A stretch of 64,000 nt of DNA from Neotamlana nanhaiensis (GCF_000943555.1 NZ_JTDV01000001.1:186001-250000), one strand, 5' to 3'; counted from the stretch's first letter, positions 14,266 to 24,639 are shown. The notes: generated from the sequence alone by a model not told the origin. Numbers and translations: made by a program.

Positions 14266-15405
14266 CTATTTTTTATCCGATTCGATTGCCACAAAATGCA
14301 AATCACTTTTTCCGATATCTTTTGATGTTGCCAAAGCAATACCACGCTGACCAGCTTTGTTCACCGCACAATAATAATGATATACGATTCCGTTGTGTTT
14401 TACCACAAACGATTTATGAGCAAATTGAGCATCGTAAGGTTCAGAGGATTCAATTAAATTGTCGCCTTCCCAATCTTTCCAGTGGATTAAATCATTAGAA
14501 ACGGCAAAACGGTTGAACGCTCCTTGGTCCCAACCTGTCCAGAATGCTCCAAAATAAAACATCACCCAAGTATCGTTGATGCGTTGAATATAAGCATCAC
14601 CAGAAATTCCTCTATGATGATTGATTAATGGTGCATCTCCATAACGCTTCCAGTTTTTCATATCATTAGAAACCGCCATGGCAATACGCTCGGCTCCTTT
14701 GGCAGGATTGATACTATCGCCACGCGCGTTGTAATACATGATGAATTCGTGACCCGTTTCTTTTTCCACATCACGAATTACCGAACTCTTGTACATGGTG
14801 CTGTTGTCCCACCATTTGGCTTTATCATCATTGGGACGTAAAACAGGTTCTGGTATACGTTTAAATTCTTTAGGTTTGGTTGGCAGTTCATCGGTATAAG
14901 CCATTCCCATAGATAAAATTCCAGCTTCGTACCCTGTAGTATTTCCGCCAAAATAACTCATCCAATATTTATCATCATAGGTATTCCACTCATATGAACC
15001 GCCCCAAGTTGGGTCTTGCAACGCAATGTAACCTGCTTTTTGATTCACATCCCATTCCGTAGTATCTTTTGAAAATGACATAACTTTTCCTAAATGATTC
15101 CAATGCAATAAATCATCACTTTCTGCCAACCACGTTTCATAACCACGACCTTCAAAAATTAAATACGTCATGTACCATTTACCATTTTTTTTAAAGATAC
15201 TCGGACAGTCCATTTTATAGGAGTTGTCAGTAGGCACCATCACCATTCCGTATTTATAGGGTGTTTTTATTTCTTCGTAGATTTCTTGCATTACGGCATC
15301 GGTGATTTCACGCTTTTTAGGCTTTTCTGGTTTTGAGACACAGGCAAAAACGGAGATCATCACACCGATTAGTACAAGTATTGGGAATGTATTTTTTGAT
15401 TTCAT
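14266..15405 (-). CDS. GH43-like five-bladed beta-propeller glycoside hydrolase, lipoprotein
   Basis: Protein of 379 aa. The leader ends in a lipobox-like sequence (SVFAC, about 18-22). Repeated propeller motifs are visible: CPSIFKKNGKWYMTYL, YETWLAESDDLLHW, YDDKYWMSYFGG, GHEFIMYYNARGD and NDTWVMFYFGAFWTG. Candidate catalytic acids are the Asp in MDCPS, the Asp in LQDPTWGG and a Glu/Asp in a later blade, matching the Asp-Asp-Glu logic of clan GH-F. The subfamily could not be fixed, and GH117 or GH130-like propellers are alternatives. An arabinofuranosidase or galactosidase acting outside the cytoplasm would fit the cluster. Repeats border it on both sides. Confidence 0.7.
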   Translation of the reverse strand: MKSKNTFPILVLIGVMISVFACVSKPEKPKKREITDAVMQEIYEEIKTPYKYGMVMVPTDNSYKMDCPSIFKKNGKWYMTYLIFEGRGYETWLAESDDLLHWNHLGKVMSFSKDTTEWDVNQKAGYIALQDPTWGGSYEWNTYDDKYWMSYFGGNTTGYEAGILSMGMAYTDELPTKPKEFKRIPEPVLRPNDDKAKWWDNSTMYKSSVIRDVEKETGHEFIMYYNARGDSINPAKGAERIAMAVSNDMKNWKRYGDAPLINHHRGISGDAYIQRINDTWVMFYFGAFWTGWDQGAFNRFAVSNDLIHWKDWEGDNLIESSEPYDAQFAHKSFVVKHNGIVYHYYCAVNKAGQRGIALATSKDIGKSDLHFVAIESDKK

Positions 15406-15423
15406 TATTGAAATTTATTTTTT

Positions 15424-15451
15424 GTCATTCCGAACTTGATTCGGAATCTCA
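15424..15451. repeat. Palindromic intergenic repeat, type 1 variant
   Basis: ATTCCGAA (15427-15434) and TTCGGAAT (15440-15447) form a perfect 8-bp stem with a 5-base loop. The flanks (GTC before, CTCA after) match the type 1 hairpins elsewhere in the window. It is just upstream of the GH43-like start codon. Confidence 0.7.
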
Positions 15452-15540
15452 TCTTATTTTTTATTAGAACCTGAAAAAGACTCCTACTTGTTTCTCAAGG
15501 TGTTTTCAAAGAAATTATATTTTCTTTTCAACAAATGCTC

Positions 15541-15590
15541 AGTGTGACATTACTTCGTCGCTCATACTTCGCTCTTCGTAATGACGATTC
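15541..15590. repeat. Inverted repeat next to the GH2 stop codon
   Basis: CATTACTTCG and CTTCGTAATG arms flank a CGCTCATACTTCGCTC core, immediately beyond the GH2 stop at 15594. It resembles the type 2 repeat in its CTTCGCTC core. With 15424-15451, this 188-bp spacer consists largely of palindromic repeats. Confidence 0.55.
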
Positions 15591-15593
15591 ACA

Positions 15594-18464
15594 TTATTTC
15601 TTAAACTTTAAATACACAGTTCGTTTTTGCAAACCGCTTAACCATTTGGGTTGCGATGACGGTCCGATTAAATCGGTAGCATTCACTTTATTTCTTGCTG
15701 GAGGAATGACATCTAACACAGCAATTCCTGTACTTGGAATGGTGTACAACAATGCATCACGACCATCACGAGGCGAATACACGCCTAAATAAGTATCTGT
15801 ATCTTTATTTTCGATGTAAATATTTCCTTCTTCCGTTGTAAATTCAGCCCATTGCCAATTGTTAAAATACCCTTTAAACTCAGGGTAATTGAACGATTCT
15901 CCAGGAATTGGATCGTTATAATCGTTTTCCCAAATATCTAACATCGTTCCTTTTAAACGGTTTTGCCACACACGGTAAGGGCCATCACCCAACCATTTTT
16001 TAGCTTTCATTTTTTCCTCTGGATAATCGAAATACACACCTGCTAAATCGACTACGCCGTTGTATTCGTATTCGTAATCTAACTGAATGAGTCCATCAGT
16101 GTAAACCGTCCAAATTACTTTTTGCAGAATGCCGTGATAATTTGCTTCAACGATAACATTGCCGTTTTCCTTTTTAGCCGAAATATCTAATAGGTTTTCA
16201 GAGCAATTGACTTCTTCATCCCAACATGCAAATTCTTTATAAATACGATCTTCGCCTTTAAGGAACTTTGGATCGATGGTGCCATCTAAAGTACGGTCAC
16301 TACGACGTGCCATGATAATTTTAGGTCCGTTTGTTAAACTTATAATATTGCCGTTTTGAATAACCTTAGTTAACTTTCCAGATGATTTATCAATTGAAAC
16401 TTCGGTTCCATTTGCACTTATTTTAAACTCGTTATCAGTTTCATCTAAATCAGCATCAACAGAAATAGCATTTCTTACTTTACTTTTTTTACTATCGCAA
16501 ACAAAATCCCAAGTCCATAATTCTTCACCTTCTGCATTAGTAACTTTTATGTACAACACATCGGCATCTTGCCAATTTATTGGTAAATTCACTTTCAACT
16601 CTCCTTTTTGGTGAGGTGCGATATTTGGTGCTTTTAAACTTCCTTTTTTAATGGTTTTTCGTTCAGCTTTTCCGTTTAACGGCGACGTAAAACTTACCAA
16701 TTCATATTCAAAAGTACAGGTATTTGTATTTGTAAAATCGTAACGATTTTCGATGGTAAAAATGCCATCAAAATCTGTTGGTAATTCTGGTTTTTCCATA
16801 ATCATTACCGGCGACCATACTTCTTTTACCGTAAAAAAACTGCCTTCTTTTTCGTGATGTGGTCCTACAATGCCATCAGCTCCATAGTTTCCTTGATTAT
16901 CTATGCGACCGTCTTGATCGGTACGTGCAATGCCTTCATCGGCAAATACCCAAAGATAACCGCCTCCGCTTCTAGGATGCTTACGCATGACTTCCCAATA
17001 ATCATCAAAACCAGCACCGTGACCACCATCGTACAATCCGTGAAGATATTCTGTAGGCATAAAAATATTGTCATCTCTAAAATATTCTAAAGTCTCTCCA
17101 TACGAACGATAATGCATGGTTTCTACCCCGTTATGTTCTTGTTGTGGATGCAAAACAGGTCGTTTTTGTAAATCCCAAACATCAAACTGATTGTCCAAAT
17201 TGGTATTCCATCCACCTTCGTTTCCATTAGACCAAAAAATAATACTCGGATGATTTAAATCGCGCGTAACCATTTCTTTCACTAATTTTTTACCCACAGC
17301 ATCATCGTAATGCCCATGCCATCCACAAAGTTCATCCATCACATACAAACCTAGCTCATCACAGGCTTGAAGAAACTCTGGATCTGGAGGATAATGTGAT
17401 AAACGCACTGCATTCATGTTCATTTCCTTGATTAAACGCACATCGGCGTAGTTTAATTCTTTGTTTAGAGTCCTGCCCGATTCTGGCCAGAAACTATGAC
17501 GATTGACTCCTTTCATCAACACACGTTGTCCGTTTACATAAATTCCATCGCCTTTACGGATCTCGATGGTTCTGAAACCAATGGTTTCAGTTAATTGATG
17601 TACTACTTTTCCGTTTTCTAACAACTTAATTTCGGCGGTGTATAAATTAGGCGTTTCTGCAGTCCATTGCTTGATATCATCAAACTGACCTTCTAAATGA
17701 ATTTTATCGGCTCCATTAATGCCGTTTGCCTTTATCGTTGCCCCTACTTTTTTACCACGTTGGTCCAAAACGTTTATTTCCACGGAAGTGTTATTCGCCG
17801 CACTACCAAGAAATACATTCGCTTGAAATTCGCCATCCGCCTCTGCTTTTAATGATGTATAGTCCATGTGCGTTGCAGGTAACGCCTCTAAAAATACGGG
17901 ACGAAAAATGCCACCAAAATTCCAGTAATCGGCACGACGTTCTGCTAAATTTACACTTGCGTTTTTCGACTCCTTGCTAACTGTAACTTCAAGTAAATTT
18001 TCTTTACCATACTTTAACAAATCTGTGATTTCGTATTTAAAACGGTAAAATGCGCCTTGGTGTTCATCATCACTTGTAGAACGTCCGTTAATACGCACTT
18101 TTGTATCGGTCATAGAACCATCGAATACAATTTTAATGCGTTTGCTTTCCCATGATTTTGGCACCGTAAACTTGTATTTATAGTAACCTACTTCATCGGC
18201 AATACCTTCAGGAAATGGTTTTCCGTAGAATCGGATACCGTATTGATACTTCCCAAAACCTTCTTGCTCCCAAACCGAAGGCACGTTTATGGTGCTCCAT
18301 TCGCCACTTTTTCGTCCATCGGAAACTTTAAACTCCCATTCCTTAGTATCTTGATATCCTTTACCAGATAAATATTGAATTTCGGTATTTTGAGCCAGCA
18401 TAGACCATCCCAAAAAGGCTAACATGTATGCTGATTTATAGATAATATTATTCATTTGAAACAT
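15594..18464 (-). CDS. GH2 family glycoside hydrolase (beta-galactosidase-like), exported
   Basis: Protein of 956 aa with an N-terminal signal segment ending at about MLAQ; the Met at residue 4 is an alternative start. GH2 layout: jelly-roll (about 40-195) with VPSVWEQEGFGKYQYG, an Ig-like domain to about 300, and a barrel with MKGVNRHSFWPESGR. The acid/base Glu is at about 417 in FWSNGNEGGWN and the putative nucleophile Glu at about 472 in MPTEYLHG. The C-terminal sandwich domains differ from LacZ. It is clearly distinct from the neighbouring LacZ-type enzyme, so it probably acts on a different linkage; beta-galactosidase, beta-glucuronidase and alpha-L-arabinopyranosidase are all possible. 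The ATG directly follows the GH78 stop codon, implying translational coupling. Confidence 0.82.
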   Translation of the reverse strand: MFQMNNIIYKSAYMLAFLGWSMLAQNTEIQYLSGKGYQDTKEWEFKVSDGRKSGEWSTINVPSVWEQEGFGKYQYGIRFYGKPFPEGIADEVGYYKYKFTVPKSWESKRIKIVFDGSMTDTKVRINGRSTSDDEHQGAFYRFKYEITDLLKYGKENLLEVTVSKESKNASVNLAERRADYWNFGGIFRPVFLEALPATHMDYTSLKAEADGEFQANVFLGSAANNTSVEINVLDQRGKKVGATIKANGINGADKIHLEGQFDDIKQWTAETPNLYTAEIKLLENGKVVHQLTETIGFRTIEIRKGDGIYVNGQRVLMKGVNRHSFWPESGRTLNKELNYADVRLIKEMNMNAVRLSHYPPDPEFLQACDELGLYVMDELCGWHGHYDDAVGKKLVKEMVTRDLNHPSIIFWSNGNEGGWNTNLDNQFDVWDLQKRPVLHPQQEHNGVETMHYRSYGETLEYFRDDNIFMPTEYLHGLYDGGHGAGFDDYWEVMRKHPRSGGGYLWVFADEGIARTDQDGRIDNQGNYGADGIVGPHHEKEGSFFTVKEVWSPVMIMEKPELPTDFDGIFTIENRYDFTNTNTCTFEYELVSFTSPLNGKAERKTIKKGSLKAPNIAPHQKGELKVNLPINWQDADVLYIKVTNAEGEELWTWDFVCDSKKSKVRNAISVDADLDETDNEFKISANGTEVSIDKSSGKLTKVIQNGNIISLTNGPKIIMARRSDRTLDGTIDPKFLKGEDRIYKEFACWDEEVNCSENLLDISAKKENGNVIVEANYHGILQKVIWTVYTDGLIQLDYEYEYNGVVDLAGVYFDYPEEKMKAKKWLGDGPYRVWQNRLKGTMLDIWENDYNDPIPGESFNYPEFKGYFNNWQWAEFTTEEGNIYIENKDTDTYLGVYSPRDGRDALLYTIPSTGIAVLDVIPPARNKVNATDLIGPSSQPKWLSGLQKRTVYLKFKK

Positions 18465-20585
18465 TTAAAGTGCTTTATATTTTATTTGATATGATTGATT
18501 TGGTTGAATGGTTAGTTGGTAACGATTTTCACTTGCTTTAGAGATTTCACCGAGGTTTGATTCGGGTTGCACTGAACTTTCTATAATTAAAACTCCAACA
18601 CCTTCTGAAGCTGATAGCTTTATTTCTGAAGTATTGCAGAACAAAGTAACTTGACCGTTTGGAGTCGGTACTTTACCTTCAATCCATTCCAATCCGCCTA
18701 AATTTGGTTTTACTTCATATTCAGTATAGCCAGGAGCTGTTGGTTGCACGCCTAAATAGTAGCGCCCGAATAAGTAAATAGGACTTGCGCCCCATGCGTG
18801 ACACAAACTCTTTCCGTAAGGCCTGCCATACATTTCAAGGTGTTCATCGTCGTTTTGTTTAGGATCGTATTTTTCCCAAAACGAGGTCGCTCCTAGATTG
18901 AGCATACCACCCCAGTAATCACAAATTTCATCTAAAACAAATGCTTGTTCGCCCATGGCACAAAGCGCTTCTAACTCGTAAAAACGCATGTATGGTGTGG
19001 TTATTTCTAAAATATCGTCGTTTAATAAAACTTTATTTTTTACGCTTTCTTTTTGTTCTTCGGTAAAATAATTGAAAAATATACCGAACATATTGGCATA
19101 GCGTGTTACCATATCTTGAATGTTGCCATCAAGTCGTTGGTGTTTCATCACTTGGTTTTTCTCATCCCAAAACACCTTAAAAAGTTCATTTTTTAACTCA
19201 CTTGCTAATTGTTTATAACGCGATTCATCTTCAGCTTTACCCGTAATATTAGCGCTTACTTGCATAACCTCTAAGCTTCTTGCTAATAACATTTGCTCGA
19301 AACTCACTTCTCCTGCTTTTGGTAAGCCATCAGCCCAATCAATAAATACCCAATCGCCTTCTAACGGTTCTAAAAATCCGTTTTCATTTCTTCTTTCTAA
19401 GCAGTATTCCATTAAGGATTTCATGCGCGGATAAAAGGTTTTTATAAACTTGGTATCGCCTGTAAATAAATAATAATCGTAAACCCCAACAAACCAGTAC
19501 AACGAATAATCCATGATGGTATTAACATGAGCTGTAACAGGCTCTTTTCCGCGAAGCGCAACCATTGTGCGCTCTACCGATTGCGAATCGAAGAACAAAT
19601 AATAGTTCATTAAATAACTTTGGTAAGCATCGCCAGACCAAATCCAACGATCGCGTTTTATACCATCGATAAAGAACTCTCGAGATGTTAAATGCATGGT
19701 GTAAGCCGAAACATCCCAGATTTTGTTTAGTTTGGCATCGGATGACTTGAAACTACCGCGATAATCCAACGGTAAATATTCATACAACATGGAGATTGAA
19801 TCATATTGTAACGAATCTTCTTTTTGTACTTGCACATATCTGAAAGCTTTTGAACCTTCTAAAGTATAAATCGCATCTTGACTGCCATCAAACTCTAAAT
19901 TATCTAAGGTTTCACATTTTTCAGTATCTAAAGCTTCTTCGCGAGATTCGCCGTAGTACAAGGTTAACTTTCCTGCTCCATTTAAGCCATGAATTTTAAT
20001 GTAACCAAAGGTTTCCTTACCAAAATCGATAAGTTCGCCACCGTTAATTGTTTCTGCGTGTTTAGCTTCCCAAGGTTCGGTTGCTAATTGAAATTCTGAT
20101 GGCTTCTTATTAGGTGCATCAAAATTCCATGACCCCACAGGCATCCATGGTGTTCCTGATTGTTGTGCTTTTCCGTTTTCGTCAATCCAAAGTTTATCTT
20201 CGTTAGTTACTTGCCATGACGCGTTAGATTTCACATATCTACCATCAATAAAAATGGCAGGTAAAACCTCCTGATTATAAACTTTAAAAGCTATTTTATG
20301 CTTTCCGGCTTCAATTTTAAGTGATTTTGGTTGTCCGTAAATTTGAACATCATCAATTAATAACTGAAAAGGCCCTTCGGAATATATTTTTATCTCATCG
20401 TCTTCTGGAATTTCGACTTCGGTTTGAAACGTTACCAATGGGTACGGACTGTAATAACGCCAAAGCGGTGGAAAAACCGCTTCTCGCTCGGTGCGACGTA
20501 CCTGCATTTTGTTACTTAACCATATTTCGAAATCACCTGGATACCAAATCCATGTTGCGGTATTAAGTGAATGAGAGTTGTTCAT
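18465..20585 (-). CDS. GH78-like alpha-L-rhamnosidase, cytosolic
   Basis: Protein of 706 aa with no signal peptide, so it should act in the cytoplasm or be retained there. The N-terminal beta domains (about 1-280) precede a six-hairpin (alpha/alpha)6 barrel carrying DGIKRDRWIWSGDAY, a variant of the GH78 DCPQRDERLGWTGDA region, and YLFGRYYLGVQP near the C-terminal beta domain. The family hydrolyses alpha-L-rhamnosides. A cytosolic rhamnosidase implies that rhamnose-containing oligosaccharides are imported, which fits the two inner-membrane transporters next to it. It starts the run of hydrolase genes after a 111-bp gap from the MFS gene, so an internal promoter is possible. Confidence 0.78.
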   Translation of the reverse strand: MNNSHSLNTATWIWYPGDFEIWLSNKMQVRRTEREAVFPPLWRYYSPYPLVTFQTEVEIPEDDEIKIYSEGPFQLLIDDVQIYGQPKSLKIEAGKHKIAFKVYNQEVLPAIFIDGRYVKSNASWQVTNEDKLWIDENGKAQQSGTPWMPVGSWNFDAPNKKPSEFQLATEPWEAKHAETINGGELIDFGKETFGYIKIHGLNGAGKLTLYYGESREEALDTEKCETLDNLEFDGSQDAIYTLEGSKAFRYVQVQKEDSLQYDSISMLYEYLPLDYRGSFKSSDAKLNKIWDVSAYTMHLTSREFFIDGIKRDRWIWSGDAYQSYLMNYYLFFDSQSVERTMVALRGKEPVTAHVNTIMDYSLYWFVGVYDYYLFTGDTKFIKTFYPRMKSLMEYCLERRNENGFLEPLEGDWVFIDWADGLPKAGEVSFEQMLLARSLEVMQVSANITGKAEDESRYKQLASELKNELFKVFWDEKNQVMKHQRLDGNIQDMVTRYANMFGIFFNYFTEEQKESVKNKVLLNDDILEITTPYMRFYELEALCAMGEQAFVLDEICDYWGGMLNLGATSFWEKYDPKQNDDEHLEMYGRPYGKSLCHAWGASPIYLFGRYYLGVQPTAPGYTEYEVKPNLGGLEWIEGKVPTPNGQVTLFCNTSEIKLSASEGVGVLIIESSVQPESNLGEISKASENRYQLTIQPNQSYQIKYKAL

Positions 20586-20696
20586 TTTTTTTAATTTTAG
20601 ACTAAAGTATCAAGCACATAGTAACTATACTTTCAAGTTCCTTTTCAGCTTTAATACTTGTCATTTATAATGTATTTTAAGCCTATCAAGACGGTA

Positions 20697-22064
20697 TTAA
20701 ATATCGTCTCCATAGCGTTCTTCTGTAATTTGTTCTAGTGTTTTCCCTTGGGTTTTTGGCGTCCAAATTGTACCAATTATTAAAGCCACAATAAGTAAGC
20801 CAATCATAATATTCGCTGCCATATGGAAGCCTTCACCATGTTCGCCGTAAATAAACACAAACCCAAAGCCCCAAATTGCTGCAATAGCTCTTACTGCAAA
20901 AAACATAATGCCTTGTGCTGCTGCACGATATTTGGCAGGAAATAATTCTGATGCCCAAAGCGCATAAAATGCTTGCACACTTACACCCGCATGAATACCC
21001 CAAAGTATGGTGAATGTCCATAATGCAGCATGATCTTTAATACCAATAAAAATTAAGATCGCCCATGCTGCAATACCAACTAAGGTACCAATAAAATAGA
21101 GCCAACGTTGGTTCACTTTATCTACCAACATAGAAAAACCAAAATACGTTACGGCAATTATAACAAGCCATTGTACCGCAGAAACCATGTTAGCTTCCTC
21201 GTTCGATAATCCGCCGGCTGTTTCGTAAATATGTTGCTGAAAAAAGCCCATCACAGATGCTACCATATTCCAAGTCACATAAATACCCGCCAGAAATAAC
21301 ATAGTGCGAATGTTGACTTTTTTAGTGAACAGCGAGCCGAAAGACGCAAAAACACTTGGTTGGCGTTCTTTATTTTGATTTTTCTTAGCTTCTTCCCAAT
21401 CTTTGGATTCGTTAAGCTTACGCTGAAGATTCCATGCAATGAAAGCGACAATAAATAGCGAGCCGAAAATGATACGACTGCTAAATACATTTACAGCTTC
21501 TAAACTCGCATCGCTACCAATAAAAAGTTCTGCGACAGATTTTACAAAACCAAAAAACACGCCTGCTGAAGCATCATCTTCACCTGGAGCCAGCAGCATA
21601 CCTAAAAGTAAAATTATGGTTGGACCAACGCCCCAAGCAAACTGAGAAATACCCATGTTGCGACCACGGTTTTTAACTTCAGAATTTTCAGAAATATACG
21701 TCCACGATGCTGGAACACCAGCACCAACCGATATACCTGTAATTAAAAATCCTGCTAATAACATGGGGAAATTAACCGTAAACATAATTACCGCTACTCC
21801 CAACATGTATACTAACATGTTATAAGTGTAAATTGTTTTTCTTCCGTATTTATCGGCTAAAAACCCGCCAATAATGGCGCCCACTGCAGCACCAAAAGCA
21901 TTTGCACTAAGCGCATTTAACCAGCCCAAGCTACCTTCATTTAACGACAAGTAATTTTGCCAAAGCGTTAAACCACTTGCACCGGCTACAATAGCTCCTG
22001 CATCTAAATAATTGGTTATAGATACGGCAATGGTACTTTTTAAACTTCCTTTTTTATGTTCCAT
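20697..22064 (-). CDS. MFS transporter, sugar-porter-like
   Basis: Protein of 455 aa with about 12 hydrophobic segments. The loop between helices 2 and 3 contains GGFLADKYGRKTIY, the MFS signature, and the later half has FPAKYRAAAQG, typical of sugar or metabolite:H+ symporters. It probably imports a mono- or oligosaccharide released by the cluster. It follows the isomerase gene by 68 bp on the same strand. The substrate cannot be read from sequence; L-rhamnose or a rhamnosyl-disaccharide would suit the adjacent GH78. Confidence 0.82.
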   Translation of the reverse strand: MEHKKGSLKSTIAVSITNYLDAGAIVAGASGLTLWQNYLSLNEGSLGWLNALSANAFGAAVGAIIGGFLADKYGRKTIYTYNMLVYMLGVAVIMFTVNFPMLLAGFLITGISVGAGVPASWTYISENSEVKNRGRNMGISQFAWGVGPTIILLLGMLLAPGEDDASAGVFFGFVKSVAELFIGSDASLEAVNVFSSRIIFGSLFIVAFIAWNLQRKLNESKDWEEAKKNQNKERQPSVFASFGSLFTKKVNIRTMLFLAGIYVTWNMVASVMGFFQQHIYETAGGLSNEEANMVSAVQWLVIIAVTYFGFSMLVDKVNQRWLYFIGTLVGIAAWAILIFIGIKDHAALWTFTILWGIHAGVSVQAFYALWASELFPAKYRAAAQGIMFFAVRAIAAIWGFGFVFIYGEHGEGFHMAANIMIGLLIVALIIGTIWTPKTQGKTLEQITEERYGDDI

Positions 22065-22132
22065 GATTCTTTGTGTTGCAATTGCTTTAAAAGCAACGCC
22101 ATAATTTCATCTTATTTGTTTTGAAGTTCTGC

Positions 22133-23005
22133 CTAAAATTCTTTTTGAGCAGAATCCCAGCACTCTTCAATAATTTTTTTGTATAATAAGGCTTGTTGCC
22201 AACGGTCGCCCTCTTCTATTTCTTCACCATCTTGATTAAAAATGGTTCTTTCATAATAAATTTCCGCTTTTAGCAATTCTATAGTAAAACAGATATAATC
22301 TCCTGGATTCGCCGATTTTAAAAATCCTAAAAATGAACGCTTCCACATCTCTTTAAAATGCTGCACATATTCGGCGTTTTTATCTTTTACATCTACTTGA
22401 ATACTTCCTGGATTTCCTATTCTACCATGCATGAAACGTACTCTATTGAAAACTGGTTGTATATAATCCCATTTGTTTTCTATACCGCCATAAACCATTT
22501 CTTGACCTGTGTACCAATGTGAAAAATCACCATTAAAACGAACTTCAGGAAAACGTTTGGTTAACTCTACAGTCCGCCATAAATCTTGTGTTATCGTAGC
22601 GCGATGTGTTTCGATATAAATTGGAAAATCGTATTTCTCTGAAATCTTTAAAACATAGCTTACCAAATTATCTATTTCGGCATCAGATTCCATACCCCAA
22701 CCTAAATGAATAGACGCGCAGTTATAATTTCCTTGCTTCCATTTGGGCATTAATTCATCTAAATCACCTACTTGATTAATTCTAGCATGAGCCGTTAATT
22801 CTAAACCTAACGCTTTGCATAATTCTGGATCACCATCTTGAATGCCTTTAAAACCCGCTTTTGCTATAGCTTCATGCTTTTCTTTATCGTTTCCTTTTGG
22901 TCCTGATGAAAAAGCTGGCAACTCATCACAGGTGTTATAATTTATATCAATTCGCAATGTAGGTGCATTGTTAGTACCGTTATTTGTATTTTTTATCGCT
23001 TTCAT
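22133..23005 (-). CDS. TIM-barrel sugar isomerase/epimerase-like protein (xylose-isomerase-like superfamily)
   Basis: Protein of 290 aa, no signal peptide. The AP-endonuclease-2/xylose-isomerase-like barrel is indicated by metal-ligand motifs in the expected order: IYIETHR (about 135), FNGDFSHW (about 160), RFMHGRIG (about 190) and CFTIELL (about 245). Members include sugar-phosphate isomerases, ketose 3-epimerases and 3-keto-glycoside lyases. The reaction is undetermined here. It lies 2 bp from the SSS symporter stop and belongs to the cytosolic catabolic block with the dioxygenase-like protein and Gfo/Idh oxidoreductase. Confidence 0.75.
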   Translation of the reverse strand: MKAIKNTNNGTNNAPTLRIDINYNTCDELPAFSSGPKGNDKEKHEAIAKAGFKGIQDGDPELCKALGLELTAHARINQVGDLDELMPKWKQGNYNCASIHLGWGMESDAEIDNLVSYVLKISEKYDFPIYIETHRATITQDLWRTVELTKRFPEVRFNGDFSHWYTGQEMVYGGIENKWDYIQPVFNRVRFMHGRIGNPGSIQVDVKDKNAEYVQHFKEMWKRSFLGFLKSANPGDYICFTIELLKAEIYYERTIFNQDGEEIEEGDRWQQALLYKKIIEECWDSAQKEF

Positions 23006-23007
23006 TA

Positions 23008-24600
23008 TTAATGTCCATTAAAGTAAATATACAGACCTATCATTGTTGCAATTAATACGCCCCATAAAAGCTTAACCCTAGGTGAAACTTTTGCAATTCC
23101 TGAATAATCTAATGTATTTTGATGTGTTGATTTATCTTTTACTAACAACGAAATTGCCACTATTACAACCGATAAGAACACGAAAATGTAAAAAGATAGC
23201 AGTAAAAAATGTGGCCAAATTTTAACACCTGCTTCTGGATTATTTGGAAATACCCACAGGTACAAAATGCCGATAGTTAAACTAAAAAGTGTTCCGAAAA
23301 TAAGAATGCTATTGGCTGCTTTTGCTGTTGTTTTTTTCCAGAGTACTCCAAATAAAAACACTACAGACATAGGTGGCGCAATAAAACCTAAAACCGATTG
23401 AAAAACATCAAACAAGTTTAAACCTTTTATACTATTGATTGCTAGCGTAATAAATATTGATAGAATGGCTCCAATTACCGTTACCAAATGTCCGATTTTA
23501 ATAATGCGTTTATGACTTGCCTTCGGATTTATTTTCTTCACATAAACATCCATTGTAAATACGGTGCTTAGTGCATTTAAAGAAGAATCGATGGTACTTA
23601 CCAGTGCTGCGATTAATACAGCCATAACAAGACCTTTCATACCTGTTGGAAACAACTCCGTAACCATGGTCATGTAAGCTGCATCGGGATTTTCTAAACT
23701 TGGAAATAGCACGAAGCACATAATCCCCGGAAGGATAAATAAGGGTACATCAATAATTTTTAACCAGGCTGTAAAATTGGCTCCTAATTGTCCTTCTTTG
23801 ACATTTTTGGCGCCTAAAACAGATTGTACCATGGATTGATCTGTACACCAAAACCACACACCCATAACCGGATAACCTAGTAATATGGCAATCCATGGAT
23901 AATTGGCATCGTTAGCTGGTAAAAATAAATTCCAGTAATTATCTGGCGTTTTGCTGACTAACTCACCAAAACCGCCTACACGATCTAAACCAACCCACAT
24001 TAATATAAATGATACTACAATAAGCAATACCATTTGAATTACATTAGTGTAAACGATTGTTTTTAAACCTCCTGCCAACGTAAAAAATGCGGCAATAGCT
24101 AATAACAGTAAAACTGAAAGCCACATAGGAAGATTTAAAATTTGCTGAATTAATATACCTCCTGCAAATAAGGTTAACGACAACCAACTCAGTAAAATAG
24201 TAACAATGGTATACCACGCCAAAATGTTTTGCGTAGAGTTACCAAAGCGTTTTCCCATATATTCTGGAAGTGTTTGCACCCGAGCTCCTAAATACCTTGG
24301 TGCAAATACAATAGCCAAAAGCAAAATAAAAATAAATGCGTACCACGAAAAATTACCTGCAACAACCCCTGTAGTATAGCCAATACTAGCATTGGCAATT
24401 AACATAGAAGGCCCCACGTTGGTTCCCCACATATTAAAGCCAATACTTTTCCAGCTTAAGGAGTTTCCTGCTAAAAAGTAATTCTCATCTACACCGCGTT
24501 TATTTTTTAAACTAAACCATGCACCTAAACCTACTAAGGTTACTAAATACAGGCCTACTACGGCAAAATCGATAATATTTAACTGTTCGTAAATATTCAT
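23008..24600 (-). CDS. SSS-family sodium/solute symporter
   Basis: Protein of 530 aa with about 14 hydrophobic helices. Family features: an opening of FAVVGLYLVTLVGLGAWFS type, YFLAGNSLSWKSIGFN, TLPEYMGKRFG and ALVSTIDSSLNALSTVF, the last giving the small-residue sodium-site region. It resembles the sodium/glucose-galactose branch often found in Bacteroidota carbohydrate clusters. It is a second importer for this cluster besides the MFS protein. A terminator-like hairpin lies between it and the preceding dioxygenase-like gene. Confidence 0.88.
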   Translation of the reverse strand: MNIYEQLNIIDFAVVGLYLVTLVGLGAWFSLKNKRGVDENYFLAGNSLSWKSIGFNMWGTNVGPSMLIANASIGYTTGVVAGNFSWYAFIFILLLAIVFAPRYLGARVQTLPEYMGKRFGNSTQNILAWYTIVTILLSWLSLTLFAGGILIQQILNLPMWLSVLLLLAIAAFFTLAGGLKTIVYTNVIQMVLLIVVSFILMWVGLDRVGGFGELVSKTPDNYWNLFLPANDANYPWIAILLGYPVMGVWFWCTDQSMVQSVLGAKNVKEGQLGANFTAWLKIIDVPLFILPGIMCFVLFPSLENPDAAYMTMVTELFPTGMKGLVMAVLIAALVSTIDSSLNALSTVFTMDVYVKKINPKASHKRIIKIGHLVTVIGAILSIFITLAINSIKGLNLFDVFQSVLGFIAPPMSVVFLFGVLWKKTTAKAANSILIFGTLFSLTIGILYLWVFPNNPEAGVKIWPHFLLLSFYIFVFLSVVIVAISLLVKDKSTHQNTLDYSGIAKVSPRVKLLWGVLIATMIGLYIYFNGH

Positions 24601-24639
24601 TTATAATCGCTTAAAATTTTATTAGTTTGTTGTTGTTGT

